Positions 37,531 through 46,434 of a stretch of DNA of 60,915 nt are shown one piece after another. Source of the stretch: Methanobacteriota archaeon (GTDB lineage Archaea > Thermoplasmatota > Poseidoniia > Poseidoniales > Poseidoniaceae); NCBI GenBank assembly GCA_002720095.2, contig PBGP02000014.1, positions 1-60,915 of the forward strand, given 5' to 3'. Position 1 is the first letter of the stretch, and each line of letters starts with the position of its first letter. The notes beneath the pieces were generated by a model. The model was not told the origin of the DNA, ran no database searches, and worked only from the letters and a program-made list of their open reading frames with translations. Both the position numbers and the translations under genes were made by a program.

Positions 37531-38655
37531 TTAAGGCCAATTATCTGCAGGCCATGAATTTCTAACCCATCTCTCTAAGCAATCATCTTCATAGTAAACG
37601 TCCGGTAATCTTTGAAGACCTAATCCTACAATTTCTTGTCCAGTCAAACCTTTAATTGGATTCTTAAAACTTATTGGACTTCTGAACATCAAAACCCGAT
37701 CAATTAGATTTAATTTTACGAATTTTCTCGCAGTTTCAGTTCCACCTTCAATTAATAATTCTTGAATGCCTCTTTCACCTAATTTGATTAACAAGTCAGC
37801 AGGGTTAATACCGTCATAATCTTCATTTTCAGATATTTTTAATAATTCAACATTTTCTTTAATATTTAAAGAACTCTCTTTTTCAGTATTATCTTTAGAA
37901 TATACTATCAGTGTAGGGTTACCATCATTCAGTATTCTACTTTCGTGTGGTATCCTTAAATTTCTATCCATAACGATTCTGAGTGGATTTCTGACATGTT
38001 CTCTCGTAATTCTCCTGACATTTAACTCAGGGTTATCTCTGATTACTGTATTTACTCCTACTAGAATAGCATCACAAAATGATCTTAATTTATGCACCAG
38101 GTTCAATGTCGTTTCTGACGAAAATCTTTTACTTGATTTTGAAATATCATCTATGTTACCATCACAATCAGTTGCCATCTTAAGTGTTACCAGAGGGGTT
38201 TTTTTTTCACACCAATTAAGAAATGATTCCATTTGTATCTTAGATTTTTCTTCTAGGAGTCCTATTTTAACATTAATATTAGCTTTCTTTAATGCATCAA
38301 TTCCTCCTCCTTTAACTGTTGGATTGGGATCAATGTGCGAGATAATTACTTCTTTAATGCCAGCCCACAGTAAAGCTTCGGTACATGGCGGAGTTCTGCC
38401 ATGGTGGTTACATGGTTCTAATGTTACGTAAGCAGTAGATCCGTTGGTATTTTTTCCATTTTTCTCTGCATTTGCAATAGCCATTTGTTCTGCATGTAAT
38501 CCTCCCAAATGGTTATGCCATCCTTCAGAAATTATTTCTCCATCTTTAACTAATATACAGCCGACCAATGGATTTGGGTTAACGTCTCCTCTTCCTCTTT
38601 CTGCAACTTCAAGGGCTCTTTCCATGAAAACAATATCGCTTTTAGACCAATCCAT
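37531..38655 (-). CDS. ribD: Bifunctional riboflavin deaminase/reductase RibD
   Basis: Two steps of riboflavin synthesis in one chain of 374 residues. The N-terminal cytidine-deaminase-like domain has the zinc site His54-Ala-Glu56 with Cys82 and Cys91 (LEPCNHHGRTPPC). The C-terminal reductase domain starts near TPLVTLKMATDCDGNI and includes VGVNTVIRDNPELNVR and LLIEGGTETARKF. This fused form is the bacterial arrangement; archaea usually use other enzymes for the deaminase step. GGGTG precedes the ATG. Confidence 0.92.
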   Translation of the reverse strand: MDWSKSDIVFMERALEVAERGRGDVNPNPLVGCILVKDGEIISEGWHNHLGGLHAEQMAIANAEKNGKNTNGSTAYVTLEPCNHHGRTPPCTEALLWAGIKEVIISHIDPNPTVKGGGIDALKKANINVKIGLLEEKSKIQMESFLNWCEKKTPLVTLKMATDCDGNIDDISKSSKRFSSETTLNLVHKLRSFCDAILVGVNTVIRDNPELNVRRITREHVRNPLRIVMDRNLRIPHESRILNDGNPTLIVYSKDNTEKESSLNIKENVELLKISENEDYDGINPADLLIKLGERGIQELLIEGGTETARKFVKLNLIDRVLMFRSPISFKNPIKGLTGQEIVGLGLQRLPDVYYEDDCLERWVRNSWPADNWP

Positions 38656-38741
38656 CGAGACACCCTACAACTCTTTCCTATTTGTTTTGGTGTATACAAA
38701 TTAATAACAAGTCTTTCAAGTTATGACTTAATCGGCTTATT

Positions 38742-39767
38742 ATGCCTCGATTTGCATGCATAGTTAATCCAGCAAGTAGAGATGGACGTACGTTGAAAAA
38801 GTGGGAACGTGTAAAAAGGCATTTAATATCTAAAAATTTAGATTTTGAGGTTTATTTCACTGAAAAAGTAGGACATGCTTCGGAAATAGCTTTTTCATTA
38901 AGAGATAATGATAATTTTGATTGTATAGTTGCTTGTGGAGGAGACGGCACTGTTCACGAGGTTGCGTCTGCTCTAAGAGGATCAAATAAAAGACTAGGAA
39001 TAATTCCTGCAGGTACTGGAAATGATATAGCTAGAGCGCATAATATCCCATTAAAAAATATTGAAAAAGTGGTTGAAATATTGGTGGACGGAGTGGATCG
39101 TCATGTCGGAGCATTCCGTTTACAAGGCACTCCTGCACCAAGTGTTGAGAATTATCCAGAACCAACCAACAACCCAAGATGGGATGGTGAACCAGATATT
39201 GAAGGTAGGGTCGTTAGATGGATTTTTTTAGAATCAGATTGTGGGGTGACCTCAGCAACATCCAGAGCAAAATTATCACGAGGAAAATGGATTAAGGGTG
39301 CTAAAAAATATACTTACCTTGGGATAACCGAGATATTATCTTGGAAGAAAAAAATGGCATGGGTAAAGATTAATGATGAACCAGGTGAAATTGTAGATTT
39401 TTCAATGCTAGCCCTAACAACAACTGAAATGTTCGGAGGTGGTTACAAAGTTTGCCCCGGAGCATCTCCTATTCTAGAGTATGGTCAGCTGTGTTACGCA
39501 TGGGGATTAAGTAAAATCAAGATGCTACTTTTAATGGGTCCTCTGAAGAAAGGAAAACATGTAAATAAATGGGGGATAAAGCAGACGGATTGTACTAGAT
39601 TAGAAATTAGGTCTGTAAACAGTGATGGTACCCCTTCAGATAATATTCACAATCCTCCATTATATGTACAAGCAGACGGTGAACCTTGTCTACAAACACC
39701 AGCATTATTAGAGTTCTTTGATAAACAATTGTGGATTAGGGGTTCAAAACAAGTCTCATGGGATTAG
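38742..39767 (+). CDS. Diacylglycerol kinase/YegS-family lipid kinase
   Basis: A 341-residue lipid or sphingosine-type kinase. The ATP-binding core has ACIVNPASRDGRTLKKWERV, then VACGGDGTVHEVASALRG and LGIIPAGTGNDIARAHNIPL. Acceptor lipid is unknown; in archaea it may be an archaeol-type diether or another lipid alcohol. No SD precedes the ATG, so the message may be leaderless. It is convergent with the next gene and the stops overlap by four bases. Confidence 0.85.
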   Translation: MPRFACIVNPASRDGRTLKKWERVKRHLISKNLDFEVYFTEKVGHASEIAFSLRDNDNFDCIVACGGDGTVHEVASALRGSNKRLGIIPAGTGNDIARAHNIPLKNIEKVVEILVDGVDRHVGAFRLQGTPAPSVENYPEPTNNPRWDGEPDIEGRVVRWIFLESDCGVTSATSRAKLSRGKWIKGAKKYTYLGITEILSWKKKMAWVKINDEPGEIVDFSMLALTTTEMFGGGYKVCPGASPILEYGQLCYAWGLSKIKMLLLMGPLKKGKHVNKWGIKQTDCTRLEIRSVNSDGTPSDNIHNPPLYVQADGEPCLQTPALLEFFDKQLWIRGSKQVSWD

Positions 39768-41305
39768 AATGAGAAGTCGGAGAAATCTTCGTCTTCAATT
39801 GTCGGTTTCCTCATATTTTCTGTTTTCGTACTAGGCGGGCCTTTTCTAGGCCTTTCCTCTGAATCTTGAATTGATTTTGTTTTCCTAACTACTTTTCTTT
39901 TTCTTGGAGGCCTTTCCTCACGCTCATCATTGTCATACTCTGACATACTCTGACTACCTCTTATTTTCCTGCGATTAGTTGTAACAGGTCTAGTTTTTCC
40001 TGTGTTACTAGGCGGAGTAAAGTTATGATCTATAACATTATTTTCTTCCTGAGGGTTTAGTATGTCATCAATATCGAAGGCTAATGTATGACCTATTCTT
40101 TCAGTAGAGTCTCCTAAATTAATTCCTGCCGAGTCAATTGAATCTTGCAGCTGGTCGCCCATATCATAAGCATCGTCAGTTAGAACTACTCCTCCTCCAC
40201 CAAGTTCTGCTCCTTGAGCACGCCCTTCGCTAATTGAGCTTAATACACTTTCAACATCAAAATCATCTAATTTTTGAGTAGTTTTCTTCTTTTCAACTAT
40301 CTTGTCTTCATTAGAAATCATTGATCCAGCAGACAAATCAACACCATCTTTTTTAGCTCTTTTAATGTCTTTTTTAACAACTTTAGCCATTTTCATTTGA
40401 GCATCGGTTAGCATAGCTTTAGCTGCTGACTTCGCACCATGTCTTTCAATTCCAATGGAGAATGTAAATAATAGAAATGCTCCACCCCCTCCTCCTATTA
40501 AGACCAAAAGCATGTAAGTATAATATCCACCTGGAAGTATAGAAACATCTCCCTTAGTCCATTTTGATTTTTCGTCTCCACCCATTAAAATTTGACTGTC
40601 ATCTAAATTAATACCTGTTACCACCATAGTAATCCCCGTTTCGGCTAACTTAGAAGCCCTGCAATCTTCTCCGATTGTCCATGATCCTTGATATGCTCCT
40701 TCTGTTGGATTAAGTGTGTTAACAGCATATCCAGTGAGTTCTATGGGTTGATGAAATGAGGATAATGCTTCAAACCCATTTAAAATCCGATTATTCGAAG
40801 GAATTAACCCAAGAACCCCATAGTTAGAATGATCATTTGTGCTTGCATCGAGTTTTGGCATAGTGTCAGCAATTGTTGGCATACTCCACTCAACAGAGAT
40901 TTTATCATATGAGTCAAAGGAATTACTCTTAGCGGTATTAAATTCATCAAGGCCAACTAAAACAGAGGCAGGAATTACTTGTTGATCGTTTTCTTTTATA
41001 TTGTCTGTAGCAGTCCAAAATTTACTAGAAATAAGCCAACCAGAAACTTTTACTTCCTGAGTTATTTCTCCAGTTGTTCCTGGTATTAATTCTGCTCCGT
41101 TTTCATCACAACCCTGTAAAGTGAGATTCATACCAACCTCATTTTCATAAATATTTGAATTAACTGTAAACTGTGATTCAGTATTTTTATCCCATGATGT
41201 TCTAAATTCACCATCATCCTCTCCCCATTTGGCGATTGGGTTTCCAAAACATCCAATCATGAAGAAAGAAATTAGAATTACAGCAGCGAAATGGGTTCGG
41301 CCCAT
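39764..41305 (-). CDS. Lipoprotein-like membrane protein with long cytoplasmic tail
   Basis: About 513 residues. The N-terminus (MGRTHFAAVILISFFMIGCF) ends in a lipobox-like FMIGC. An extracellular region of about 260 residues follows, then one helix (YMLLVLIGGGGGAFLLFTFS) and a charged tail of about 220 residues ending in basic RPPRKRKVVRKTKS and an FSDFSF terminus. ATG 41305 has AAGG upstream. The frame is open to 41389, but that would run up to the tRNA-Ser gene. I recognise no family. Confidence 0.65.
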   Translation of the reverse strand: MGRTHFAAVILISFFMIGCFGNPIAKWGEDDGEFRTSWDKNTESQFTVNSNIYENEVGMNLTLQGCDENGAELIPGTTGEITQEVKVSGWLISSKFWTATDNIKENDQQVIPASVLVGLDEFNTAKSNSFDSYDKISVEWSMPTIADTMPKLDASTNDHSNYGVLGLIPSNNRILNGFEALSSFHQPIELTGYAVNTLNPTEGAYQGSWTIGEDCRASKLAETGITMVVTGINLDDSQILMGGDEKSKWTKGDVSILPGGYYTYMLLVLIGGGGGAFLLFTFSIGIERHGAKSAAKAMLTDAQMKMAKVVKKDIKRAKKDGVDLSAGSMISNEDKIVEKKKTTQKLDDFDVESVLSSISEGRAQGAELGGGGVVLTDDAYDMGDQLQDSIDSAGINLGDSTERIGHTLAFDIDDILNPQEENNVIDHNFTPPSNTGKTRPVTTNRRKIRGSQSMSEYDNDEREERPPRKRKVVRKTKSIQDSEERPRKGPPSTKTENMRKPTIEDEDFSDFSF

Positions 41306-41389
41306 GAACTGCGAAAACCTTCTCCATTGAAAAAGAGACGGTTCAAAATATACGCAAATACTGAAAGTAACATCTCTTACGGTGTTCAA

Positions 41390-41472
41390 GCGGAGGTCGC
41401 ATAGCCTGGTATTGCGCCGGTCTTGAAAACCGGTGTCCCACGGACTCGGGGGTTCAAATCCCTCCCTTCGCG
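41390..41472 (+). tRNA. tRNA-Ser (UGA)
   Basis: An 83-nt class II tRNA: acceptor GCGGAGG with CCTTCGC, anticodon stem CCGGT/ACCGG, loop CTTGAAA, anticodon TGA at 41424-41426. The long variable arm (GTCC-CAC-GGAC) and T arm GGGGG-TTCAAAT-CCCTC are both clear. No CCA is encoded and no intron is seen. It reads UCA codons. AT-rich AAAATATACG about 40 bp upstream may be its TATA box. Confidence 0.94.
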
Positions 41473-41495
41473 CTTAGAAATGAATTTTTAATACT

Positions 41496-41756
41496 TCATT
41501 TACATCTTACTCTTTTTTTACGTACTGATTTCATTGAGAACAGTTTGGTACTACCACCATATTGTCTAACAGCCAAAAATATTGCAGTTCCAAGTAAAGT
41601 CAGGAAAAACGCCCAACCGAATATAGCTAAAAATATTATTACGTATACACCAACATAATATTTTCCATTATCTTCAAAAGAAGTTACACTATTTTCAGCA
41701 GCAACTGGCATGAGCATCATTAGACAAATAATTATTATTGAAAGTAATCTTGAAAT
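41496..41756 (-). CDS. Small signal-peptide membrane protein with probable AUU start
   Basis: About 86 residues. The first ATG (41720) gives only MMLMPVAAENS, which lacks the start of a signal peptide. Read from the in-frame ATT at 41756, the protein begins SRLLSIIIICLMMLMPVAA, a normal signal peptide, followed by a polar segment and a helix (GVYVIIFLAIFGWAFFLTLL) with a basic tail. AGGTGAT (41766-41760), overlapping the stop of the Rieske gene, sits three bases before the ATT. Function unknown. Confidence 0.6.
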   Translation of the reverse strand: MSRLLSIIIICLMMLMPVAAENSVTSFEDNGKYYVGVYVIIFLAIFGWAFFLTLLGTAIFLAVRQYGGSTKLFSMKSVRKKRVRCK

Positions 41757-41764
41757 ATAATCAC

Positions 41765-42124
41765 CTAAACTATTTTCACTTCTAAATTTCCATTTTTAAT
41801 TCTAGTATCATACATTTTTAGATCCTTCTTTTTACTAAACTTCCCGACTAATTTTCCATAAGGTGGAAAAAGTGGAAACGGACTCCAATCTATCAATTCT
41901 CCATCATCTAAGTTATGTTTTGTTTGATGTAATGGACATTTAATACAACCGTTTTCGATTTTTCCTCCATACGCTAAAGGCCATCGCATGTGTCTACAAA
42001 GAGCTTCTGAAGCAAAATATCCTTCATCTGTCCTTGTGATTAGAATCAATTTTCTTGATATTGAAATCATTTTCTTTTTACCCTGTTTGAGTTTGTCGAT
42101 CTTCATTGCCTTGTGCCATTTCAT
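41765..42124 (-). CDS. Rieske [2Fe-2S] protein
   Basis: A 119-residue soluble Rieske-type ferredoxin. The cluster site has Cys43-Arg-His45 and Cys63-Pro-Leu-His66 (CRHMRWPLAYGG; CIKCPLHQTKHN), with FPPYGKLVG near the end. It probably donates electrons to an oxygenase or oxidoreductase; the SDR gene immediately upstream is a possible partner. AGGTGA precedes the ATG, eight bases after the SDR stop. No signal peptide or helix, so cytoplasmic. Confidence 0.87.
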   Translation of the reverse strand: MKWHKAMKIDKLKQGKKKMISISRKLILITRTDEGYFASEALCRHMRWPLAYGGKIENGCIKCPLHQTKHNLDDGELIDWSPFPLFPPYGKLVGKFSKKKDLKMYDTRIKNGNLEVKIV

Positions 42125-42132
42125 GTTTTCAC

Positions 42133-42864
42133 CTAAGCTAAAATTTGTGACATTCCTCCGTCCAAATGTAAAACTTGCCCTGTTAAATTATCTGGAGCGT
42201 CTGTTAATAACCATACTATGCATTTTGCAATTTCTTCTCGTGTATTGATTCTTTTAATTGGAATCATATTTTTTGAAGCTTCACGAATCTGTTCTGATTT
42301 TAGTATTGGTTCAGACAATCTAGTATCAGTTAAACCAGGCGCAACAGCGTTAATTCTGATATTTCTTTTGGCATACGTAGCAGCTGCAGCTCTAGTCATT
42401 GATTCAATACCTCCTTTGGCAGCAGCTATTGCTTCATGATTAACTAACCCTAAGCTTCCAGCAACACTGGACGTTAGTACTATCCTTCCACCGTTATTCC
42501 TTAGCATTACTTTTCCGCCTAGGGAAACAGTCAGGAAAGCAGTCGACAGGTTCGTTTTAATAACCTCATCAAATTCCTGAAGACTCATCACGTGCGGTGG
42601 TCTAATTTTTATGGATCCAACTAGGTTGGCAATGCCTGATATCTTTCCATTCCCGTGTTCTAAAGTTATGTTAATAGCGTCTTTCAAAGATTCTTCATTG
42701 AGAGCATCTCCGTCTATTATTTTCGCACCTTTGTCTTTAAGATTGCTTAATCTAGATGTATCCCTAGCATATAATACTACATTATTTCCTAAACTTAATA
42801 ATTTGTCTGCGACAGTAATACCTATATCACTACTTGCACCAACGATTAGATATGAATCACTCAT
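42133..42864 (-). CDS. Short-chain dehydrogenase/reductase, atypical active site
   Basis: A 243-residue SDR. The N-terminal IVGASSDIGITVADKLLSLG is the nucleotide-binding region. IVLTSSVAGSLG carries the serine. The segment expected to hold Y-x-x-x-K reads NHEAIAAAKGGIES, so the lysine is present but the tyrosine is replaced by isoleucine. RINAVAPGLTDT is normal. The NHEAIAAAK form is a recurring subfamily in bacteria, so this is likely natural, with an altered reaction or a structural role. It is the first gene of the SDR-Rieske-small protein operon. Confidence 0.85.
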   Translation of the reverse strand: MSDSYLIVGASSDIGITVADKLLSLGNNVVLYARDTSRLSNLKDKGAKIIDGDALNEESLKDAINITLEHGNGKISGIANLVGSIKIRPPHVMSLQEFDEVIKTNLSTAFLTVSLGGKVMLRNNGGRIVLTSSVAGSLGLVNHEAIAAAKGGIESMTRAAAATYAKRNIRINAVAPGLTDTRLSEPILKSEQIREASKNMIPIKRINTREEIAKCIVWLLTDAPDNLTGQVLHLDGGMSQILA

Positions 42865-42914
42865 ACACGTGGTATTTGTATTGAATATTTATACTACTGT
42901 TCGTGATAGTAAAA

Positions 42915-43874
42915 TTATTCCATATCTTGTCTGCGCGAATTGAACATTAGACCCAAGAGTAGTGCTGACATGGTGATGGCTAGTCCAAATCCAGGAGCGT
43001 CATTAGATTTGTCTGGAGTTTCCACAGTTCCAATTCCAACAGTTATCACACCTCTCATGTCTTGATCTACGTGAGGTTCACAAACGTAATAGAAAGTTTC
43101 ATCTTCAGTAAATGTGTATCTAAAGTCAACAGTAGTTTCGGATTCACCGCTGTATACTCCATTTGACTTTCTGGTTGTAGAGGTTGCACTATCTACTTGA
43201 GCAACATTATGTGCCATTGATTCATCTTCCCAAATCCAACATACTGTATCTCCTACCATTATGTTTACATTAGTTTTGTCGTATGCCATACCCATTGCTG
43301 CAGGTGTGGAATCTATTCCGATTATAACATCACATTCAGAAGTATCTTTTGCAGTTGAATCATTCGTATCATCAACCTCATTGTTAGCATCTTCTGCTGG
43401 TGGCATTAATACTTTATCAATTACATGAATAATACCGTTTGAAGCCATCACATCAGCAGTAGTAACTGTTGCATCTCCAACTTTAACTACTCCATCTGTT
43501 ACTGTAAACGTGACATCGTCTCCGTTGTACATTTTGGCTGTCATTCCATCTGTAACTTCGTTAGATGCTACAGAACCAACATATACGTGATATGTCAGTA
43601 TGTCTGTAAGAGTTGCTTTTCCATCCTCATTGTCCAATGCATCTAAATCGATTCCAGCATCAGTGAAAGCTTGATCTGTTGGTGCAAATACTGTGAAGGG
43701 TCCTTCTCCTTCTAATGTTGCTACCAACTCTGCTTGTGCTAGAGCAGCAACAAGAGAGTCATGCACTCCTGTATTTGCTGCATTTGTTGGGATGTCTTCA
43801 TTTTCATCTGCAATTGCTAATGGTGATATTACAAGCATTGCCGTTATTAGTATAGTTATTGGTACTATTCGCAT
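42915..43874 (-). CDS. Secreted fasciclin-cupredoxin fusion with PGF-CTERM-like anchor
   Basis: A 319-residue surface protein. A signal peptide (ITILITAMLVISPLAIA) is followed by a fasciclin domain (FTVFAPTDQAF; DILTYHVYVGSVASNEVT; NGIIHVIDKVLMPP). A cupredoxin domain comes next, with blue-copper ligands: the His of MAHNV, then Cys, His and Met of CEPHVDQDM. The C-terminus APGFGLAITMSALLLGLMFN then RR matches the PGF-CTERM pattern processed by archaeosortase A. Likely role: surface electron carrier or adhesion. Neighbours include Rieske and SCO genes. Confidence 0.85.
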   Translation of the reverse strand: MRIVPITILITAMLVISPLAIADENEDIPTNAANTGVHDSLVAALAQAELVATLEGEGPFTVFAPTDQAFTDAGIDLDALDNEDGKATLTDILTYHVYVGSVASNEVTDGMTAKMYNGDDVTFTVTDGVVKVGDATVTTADVMASNGIIHVIDKVLMPPAEDANNEVDDTNDSTAKDTSECDVIIGIDSTPAAMGMAYDKTNVNIMVGDTVCWIWEDESMAHNVAQVDSATSTTRKSNGVYSGESETTVDFRYTFTEDETFYYVCEPHVDQDMRGVITVGIGTVETPDKSNDAPGFGLAITMSALLLGLMFNSRRQDME

Positions 43875-44012
43875 GGTCGGCTCAGAAGTGAGGAGTATTA
43901 AAAGGAGTGTTTAATCCTTAAATTTTTTAAAATTTCACATACTTAACTAGTTATTATCTAAAAATTCTAAAAATACAAGGTATAATGTGATAGTATTTAC
44001 AGGGTACTAATA

Positions 44013-44375
44013 ATGAAGCCAAGTGTTAATGTCTTAGGAAAACAATTGCAGACTTGTTCGTTGGAACCTTTAACGGGTTGGTATAGAGATGGTTGTTGCA
44101 ACACAGATAACAGAGATAGGGGTCTACACACAGTATGTTGTATTGTAAATAATAGATTTTTACAATTTGCTAAATCTAAAGGAAATGATTTGATTACACC
44201 AGCCCCTCAGTTTAATTTTCCAGGTTTAATTGAAGGAGATCGATGGTGTGTTTGCGCAAGAACTTGGTTAGAAGCGGTTGAAAATGGAGTAGGATGCCCT
44301 ATAAATCTTGAAGCCACACACGAAGAATCTCTACAAATAATTCCTCTTGAATTGATGGAACTTCATGCTGAGTAA
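44013..44375 (+). CDS. DUF2237 family protein
   Basis: A 120-residue cysteine-rich protein. It matches the DUF2237 family: NVLGKQLQTCSLEPLTGWYR, DGCCNTDNRDRGLHTVCCIV, GNDLITPAPQFNFPGLIEGD, RWCVCARTWLEAVENGV and LEATHEESLQIIPLELM. The conserved cysteines suggest metal binding or redox, but no function is known. The 138-bp gap upstream is AT-rich and probably holds its promoter. Confidence 0.85.
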   Translation: MKPSVNVLGKQLQTCSLEPLTGWYRDGCCNTDNRDRGLHTVCCIVNNRFLQFAKSKGNDLITPAPQFNFPGLIEGDRWCVCARTWLEAVENGVGCPINLEATHEESLQIIPLELMELHAE

Positions 44376-44400
44376 ACCGTGTTACTCTAATTAGTTATAA

Positions 44401-45198
44401 TTAAGATTCATTTGGTGGTGCTGGCATAATCCATTCTGTGAAAGGTTTATGCCAATCACGTAGTTGATCAGTCTCCAAACGAATTTGAACCCCTTGTCCG
44501 TCCTCAAGCATTAAATCTAGCAATTCGAAATCAACAATCAATTCATCTGATCTGAAGTTTTCATCATAAATTATATTGTTAGAAATTACTTCACCGTTGT
44601 CAGTAGTTTGAATTATAATCCTTAAATGACATTCTTGAAATGGATTTCTCAACGAGCAAGATTCACTACTCCCATCGTGTTGTGCTCTAACAAAACCTCT
44701 GATTTCGTTACCTTTAGTTAGTGGAGTGATATCAACAATAGTATCTTTGGCTGTGGGAGCGCATTCGCATTCCATATTATCGGATTCAACAAACGCTTTC
44801 AAGTCTACTTTCACCCAGATAGCACTACTCTGAATTCTATCAACATCGATTGAGGTAGCTCTTACCCTGTAAGTTCCAGGTTCTGAATAAGAGTGATTAA
44901 CGTTAATTCCTACTGCAGAATTACCGTCACCAAAGTCCCATGAAATAATTCCAGCTGGGTTAACTGAAATAAATTTGAAATTATGTAGGATTTCAGTGAC
45001 CACCTGCTCTTCGTTGTTGTCCCCTTCATCTATTTCTACCAATGAATATGAATTAATACCATTTTCCGAGTCAACCTCTATATCGAACCAATCAGGTTCT
45101 TCCATTACATTAGACAGATTATTGCTAATAAGGACACCTGCAGAAAAAGAAATAAGTATAACTAAAATTACAGTAATCATGGATAGTTGATACTTCAT
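44401..45198 (-). CDS. Membrane-anchored PKD-domain protein
   Basis: A 265-residue protein. A signal anchor (MITVILVILISFSAGVLISN) is followed by a PKD domain: GIISWDFGDGNSAVGINVNH with SYSEPGTYRVRA. Paired cysteines (CECAPT; SCSLRNPFQECHL) lie in the C-terminal part. The PKD domain suggests protein or carbohydrate contact at the cell surface. The 175-bp divergent gap before hemH is AT-rich and likely holds both promoters. Confidence 0.78.
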   Translation of the reverse strand: MKYQLSMITVILVILISFSAGVLISNNLSNVMEEPDWFDIEVDSENGINSYSLVEIDEGDNNEEQVVTEILHNFKFISVNPAGIISWDFGDGNSAVGINVNHSYSEPGTYRVRATSIDVDRIQSSAIWVKVDLKAFVESDNMECECAPTAKDTIVDITPLTKGNEIRGFVRAQHDGSSESCSLRNPFQECHLRIIIQTTDNGEVISNNIIYDENFRSDELIVDFELLDLMLEDGQGVQIRLETDQLRDWHKPFTEWIMPAPPNES

Positions 45199-45373
45199 TA
45201 AGTTGCTTAATGTAATACTAGTTAAAAATACTTGTTTAGCTCATTAGTTATACATGTTAGTGTTTAACGCCTAAAATTAACTGATTTCAAGGCATACACA
45301 TTAATTTTGTAATTTCAGAGTTAGTATTAATAAAAAAACAAACACTTACAATGGTTAATTATCAGCATATCCT

Positions 45374-46342
45374 ATGGGGAAGCGAGGGATTTTACTAGTA
45401 AATGTCGGTACTCCAGATGAACCAACAACTGAGTCAGTAAGGAACTATCTGAAAGAATTTCTACTTGACCCAAATGTAATTGATGCTCCTTACATTATCC
45501 GGCAGTTACTCGTTAGATGTATAATTTTGAGATTTAGACCAAAAAAAATCGCCCCAAGGTATAAATCAATTTGGATGGATGAAGGATCACCTTTGAGAGT
45601 TTATACACAGCGTATTTCTGACTCATTGCAAGAAAACTTGGATCAAACGGTATGTAGAGTCGGTATGAGATACGGTAACCCGAGTATTAAAAACGCTTTG
45701 GAAGAACTAAAAGAAGAAGGTGTTGACGAACTGTTAATTGCACCGCTATTTCCACATTACGCTCAAGCGACTACAGAAACCTCCTTTGATTATACGCACA
45801 AAAAACTAAATGAAATTAAATGGAATCCTAAAATTTTTGAGTTGGAGTCATTTCCTGATGACGAAAATTATATTCTACCTTTGAGCAATACGATTAAACC
45901 TCATTTAGATGAGAATACACATCTATTGTTTTCTTATCATGGTTTACCGCTATCTCATATTCGAAGAGCTAAAAAATTAGGCATTCCTAATTACGTTGAC
46001 CATTGCGAAATGACGACACGTTCTGTGGCAAAAGAGCTTAATCTAGATGAATCTAATTGGTCATTGAGCTATCAAAGTAGACTTGGTCCCGTTAGATGGT
46101 TAACTCCCTCAACCGAAAAAGTAGCACTTGATTTAGCTAAAAAAGGAATTAAAAAACTAGTGATAGTATCTCCTGCATTTTTAGCCGACGGCCTAGAGAC
46201 ATTGGAAGAATTAGATATTGAAATCCGCGAAATTTTCTTAGATAACGGCGGTGAAGATTTATTCGTAGTGAAATGTTTGAATGATAATCAAGACTGGATT
46301 CAAGGATTCTCTACTATAGTCTCCAATGCATTTAAATCGTGA
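45374..46342 (+). CDS. hemH: Ferrochelatase
   Basis: Inserts iron into a porphyrin to make haem (or coproheme), 322 residues. The start RGILLVNVGTPDEPTTESVR is typical; LLFSYHGLPLSHI carries the catalytic histidine, QSRLGPVRWLTPSTEK and VSPAFLADGLETLEELDIE the distal site. No other haem genes are visible in the window. It indicates cytochromes in this organism. The ATG has no SD. Whether protoporphyrin or coproporphyrin is the substrate cannot be told by eye. Confidence 0.93.
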   Translation: MGKRGILLVNVGTPDEPTTESVRNYLKEFLLDPNVIDAPYIIRQLLVRCIILRFRPKKIAPRYKSIWMDEGSPLRVYTQRISDSLQENLDQTVCRVGMRYGNPSIKNALEELKEEGVDELLIAPLFPHYAQATTETSFDYTHKKLNEIKWNPKIFELESFPDDENYILPLSNTIKPHLDENTHLLFSYHGLPLSHIRRAKKLGIPNYVDHCEMTTRSVAKELNLDESNWSLSYQSRLGPVRWLTPSTEKVALDLAKKGIKKLVIVSPAFLADGLETLEELDIEIREIFLDNGGEDLFVVKCLNDNQDWIQGFSTIVSNAFKS

Positions 46343-46434
46343 TGATTAAAAGTTTTCAAATAATACTTTAGTTCAACCTAAATATTAGTAATTTTTCGGA
46401 ATAACATAGATGAACTTATTTTGGGGATGTTATT

